In this document: positions 62,637-64,000 of the stretch, in pieces
How positions within the stretch are numbered: the first letter of the stretch is position 1
How the letters are laid out: every line of letters starts with the position of its first letter
DNA from: Marinobacter sp. DY40_1A1
GTDB lineage: Bacteria; Pseudomonadota; Gammaproteobacteria; Pseudomonadales; Oleiphilaceae
Direction of reading: 5' to 3'
Assembly (NCBI RefSeq): GCF_016597815.1
Contig: NZ_VCHA01000001.1
Span: forward strand, 1,212,167-1,276,166
DNA: 64,000 nucleotides
Translations under genes and position numbers: made by a program
Notes under the pieces: generated by a model
The model's input: the letters and a program-made list of their open reading frames with translations, nothing else
Databases searched by the model: none
Told to the model about the DNA's origin: nothing

Positions 62637-62723
62637 GCTCCGGTGGTGAAATTGGTAGACACAAGAGACTTAAAATCTCTCGACCTCACGGTCGTGCCGG
62701 TTCGATTCCGGCCCGGAGCACCA
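62637..62723 (+). tRNA. tRNA-Leu (anticodon TAA)
   Basis: Acceptor GCTCCGG (62637-62643) pairs with CCGGAGC (62713-62719), discriminator A, encoded CCA. Anticodon loop CTTAAAA gives TAA within AGAGA/TCTCT stem. Class II variable arm (CGACCTCACGGTCG) and TTCGATTCC T-loop. Weak -10-like TATACA lies 30 bases upstream. The 3' end borders the AT-rich mobile-type region. Confidence 0.96.
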
Positions 62724-62778
62724 TATTTTTCAATAGCTTACAGAATTCCTGTCATGTCCGATTTCCTGGCGTTTATCT

Positions 62779-62798
62779 TATGTAGACGCTATGTAGAC
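62779..62798 (+). repeat. Tandem TATGTAGAC repeat next to tRNA-Leu
   Basis: TATGTAGAC at 62779-62787 and 62790-62798, separated by GC, 56 bases beyond the tRNA. This could be an integrase arm-type site or a remnant. The stretch 62724-62863 shows no gene. Confidence 0.5.
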
Positions 62799-62863
62799 AA
62801 AACTTACTTCTTTAAAAGCTATCTTTTTACTTAGGCGCAAGGCAGTTGAGTGTTCTCGTGAAG

Positions 62864-62891
62864 TTGACTCCTGTTTTTCATCTGCTATTGT
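62864..62891 (+). promoter_or_regulatory. Promoter candidate for the retron-like locus
   Basis: TTGACT (62864-62869), 16 bases, TATTGT (62886-62891). A start near 62898 would begin the structured region. Confidence 0.55.
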
Positions 62892-62897
62892 TGGTGT

Positions 62898-63150
62898 GCC
62901 TTCAATCAGGGAAGTATCACAGAGAAGCGTTAGCTTAAATTAGAAGTGGAAACATTTCGTGGAGTTGAAAGACTCTGTCTGATCCGGTGAACGCGCGCGC
63001 GCGGCAAGCCGACTTCGCGTCGCCCGGATCGCTCGTCTGTGAGACGAGCAGGTTAGTTCGTGGGTAAAAACTTCCAAACACTCCCTGTCGTTTTAACTTA
63101 GTTACTCTGTGAGTCCGTCAATTTCGGCGGGCGTAACTAAGAGGTGCAAT
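62898..63150 (+). ncRNA. Structured leader / candidate retron msr-msd RNA
   Basis: No ORF covers this stretch, but it can form strong stems: GATCCGG (62981-62987) with CCGGATC (63024-63030), with a CG-repeat run inside; GCTCGTCT-GTG-AGACGAGC (63031-63049); and CTTAGTTAC (from about 63098) with GTAACTAAG (63132-63140). Retrons carry their template RNA just upstream of the reverse transcriptase operon, so this is the natural candidate. I could not identify a convincing a1/a2 pair or the branch-G context, so assignment is a hypothesis. Confidence 0.5.
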
Positions 63151-63151
63151 C

Positions 63152-63331
63152 ATGCTGAAGCGAATGAAGGTTTTTGGAAGACGATGGGTTGGTAAGGTAG
63201 GGCGTCTATTACGGCATCCTGCCATGGTTAGGGTTACAGTTCTGGTTACGGCTAAGGTCGTTTTCTGGATTCTACAACTTCTGATCATTGCTCTGCTTAC
63301 AACAGCAGGTATGGCATTGCCCGTTGGATGA
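63152..63331 (+). CDS. 59-residue single-TM protein of the retron-like locus
   Basis: ATG 63152 with GAGGTG six bases upstream. A very basic N-terminus (MLKRMKVFGRRWVGKVGRLL RH) precedes one hydrophobic helix (VTAKVVFWILQLLIIALLTT), ending AGMALPVG. The basic-then-hydrophobic layout fits a membrane-acting toxin or small effector, but no family is recognised. It lies between the structured RNA and the 105-aa ORF. Confidence 0.55.
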   Translation: MLKRMKVFGRRWVGKVGRLLRHPAMVRVTVLVTAKVVFWILQLLIIALLTTAGMALPVG

Positions 63332-63393
63332 GCTTATAGGCTCTTTCTACATCACCCGCGGGCACATAACCTCAAACGAATACGAGAGCAAAT

Positions 63394-63711
63394 ATGGTTA
63401 ACACAAAATATCTGCGCTTAGCTCTTGAGATAGATCAAAGAGAAGTGCAAGTCCGAACCCAGCTAACTTTTGAAACGCTTTGCTTAATTGAAAGTGGGTG
63501 TTTGGGTGTTCCTCTGGCGCTTTCAGACTACTATGCTTCAAAGCTCAGCATAGACAAAAGGTTAATGCGTATACTCTTAGTGGGCAGTGAGCGTCGAGTT
63601 CCTTTCTTCGAAACTATTCGGACTTTTTTTCTGAAAATGTTTAACGGATATCTGAAACTCAGCCTATGGATGTCGGCTTTTGATGAGAACTCGAAAAAAA
63701 TACCCAATTGA
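63394..63711 (+). CDS. 105-residue unknown protein before the reverse transcriptase
   Basis: No domain recognised. Sequence is helical and mixed charged/hydrophobic: LRLALEIDQREVQVRTQLTF, CLGVPLALSDYYASKLSIDK RLMRILLVGSERRVPFFETI and MFNGYLKLSLWMSAFDENSK. Its end overlaps the start of the reverse transcriptase by 29 bases, implying coupled expression. Base composition is AT-richer than the rest of the window. It may be an accessory or effector of the retron. Confidence 0.55.
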   Translation: MVNTKYLRLALEIDQREVQVRTQLTFETLCLIESGCLGVPLALSDYYASKLSIDKRLMRILLVGSERRVPFFETIRTFFLKMFNGYLKLSLWMSAFDENSKKIPN

Positions 63712-63910
63712 TCAAAGCCCTTTATACAAACTCTCCAATCATAAACGTCTCGCTAAGATACTTGCTGTGCAGCCATCAACTCTAAAGAAGTTGGTAGCGC
63801 GCGGTGATGCGAATTATAAATTTGGCAGTGTCGGTGACGAAGACCCCAGAGACATAGAAATTCCGAAAGCGCAACTCCTTTGTAAGCGTCCGCCCATCAC
63901 ACCTTGCTAA
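63683..63910 (+). pseudogene. Retron-type reverse transcriptase, N-terminal fragment cut by IS66
   Basis: ATG 63683 gives RTRKKYPIDQSPLYKLSNHK, RLAKILAVQPSTLKKLVARG and DPRDIEIPKAQL, matching from memory the N-terminal region of retron reverse transcriptases (SPLYKL, then an xIEIPKxxL block). The genuine coding part ends at about 63881 (66 codons); the next codons to the stop at 63910 come from the inserted element. The catalytic palm with YADD is missing, so the protein cannot work unless the rest is restored. Family call rests on motif memory. Confidence 0.8.
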
Positions 63911-64000
63911 TGCTCACCGGCCTCCAGTTGTGCGGTAGCAGTTCATCAATGGCGTTGTTTTTCTGCGTCGGCAGTTTCGTCAGAACATCTTTCAAATAGG
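63882..64000 (-). mobile_element. IS66-family insertion sequence, one end
   Basis: The left boundary is GTAAGCGTCCGCCC, an IS66-type terminal inverted repeat. Leftward reading frame continues to the window edge. The element inserted into the reverse transcriptase gene; the expected 8-bp target duplication cannot be checked because the other end is outside the window. Confidence 0.85.
63897..64000 (-). CDS. tnpC: IS66-family transposase TnpC, C-terminal end
   Basis: Reading leftward from the edge: YLKDVLTKLPTQKNNAIDEL then LPHNWRPVSISKV and stop. The YLxDVLxxLP and IDELLPHNW motifs are characteristic of the IS66 transposase C-terminus. Stop codon at 63899-63897, fifteen bases inside the terminal repeat. 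Confidence 0.85.
   Translation of the reverse strand, partial: YLKDVLTKLPTQKNNAIDELLPHNWRPVSISKV

Noticed and set aside
62901..63150. CRISPR array
   Set aside because: Repeated bits are short inverted repeats, not regularly spaced direct repeats with spacers.
63195..63240. Resemblance of CGGCATCCTGC (63213-63223) to part of the Ec86 retron msd
   Set aside because: Eleven matching bases from memory lie inside the likely 59-aa coding ORF and are not enough to assign an msd there.

Overview
The window looks like chromosomal DNA of a Marinobacter-like marine gammaproteobacterium. I infer this from protein character and gene order. The run mltD-gloB-methyltransferase-rnhA-dnaQ-fimL, then DUF934-cysI, metH and nfuA, follows from memory the order seen in Pseudomonas aeruginosa. 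The lipid-modification operon, phasin/PhaD pair, etf genes and CioA-type quinol oxidase also fit. Species cannot be fixed from the sequence alone. Most of the window (1-62,600) is dense, ordinary housekeeping and metabolic sequence. The last 1.3 kb (62,637-64,000) is different: AT-richer, tRNA-linked and carrying mobile DNA.

Layout: 1-3,632 holds a YejABE-type oligopeptide importer (yejE cut by the window edge). 3,753-10,452 holds murein hydrolase MltD, glyoxalase II, a methyltransferase, RNase HI, DNA polymerase III epsilon and the twitching/cAMP regulator FimL. 10,541-20,638 holds an SCP2 protein, SohB, an AcuI-like reductase, sulfite reductase with its DUF934 partner, MetH and NfuA, a sulfur/one-carbon block. 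20,964-28,163 holds a DUF445 pair, the TusDCBE sulfur relay, a BI-1 protein, tRNA-Ser, ferrochelatase, and a DUF442/YeeE sulfur import set. 28,557-30,444 holds a phasin, a PhaD-like regulator and exonuclease III.

30,526-37,419 is an eight-gene, tightly overlapping leftward operon (desaturase, NTF2-like, SDR, flavin amine-oxidase-like, DUF1365, cyclopropane-synthase-like, DUF2878, exported protein), with a divergent flavoprotein gene. It resembles fatty-acid-modifying operons run by ChrR-type ECF sigma factors, but no sigma gene is present here. 38,571-45,715 holds an HD phosphohydrolase, a receiver-PP2C phosphatase with its STAS partner (HsbR/HsbA-like), GpsA, SixA, a radical SAM protein, DUF1285 and SlyD. 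45,971-48,758 is an exported sulfatase plus an exported HAD phosphatase. 48,851-52,728 is the divergent etfD / etfBA module with a perfect 24-bp operator-like palindrome between. 52,836-62,552 holds RlmA, two small membrane-anchored unknowns, a saccharopine-dehydrogenase-like reductase, cydABDC and a methyltransferase.

The most unusual part is downstream of tRNA-Leu(TAA). A promoter candidate is followed by about 250 nt able to form several strong hairpins, then a 59-aa single-TM ORF, a 105-aa ORF with no recognisable domain, and the first ~66 codons of a retron-type reverse transcriptase. The reverse transcriptase is broken at 63,882 by the end of an IS66-family element whose transposase C-terminus reads leftward. 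This looks like a disrupted retron-like (probably anti-phage) system whose accessory proteins I do not recognise.
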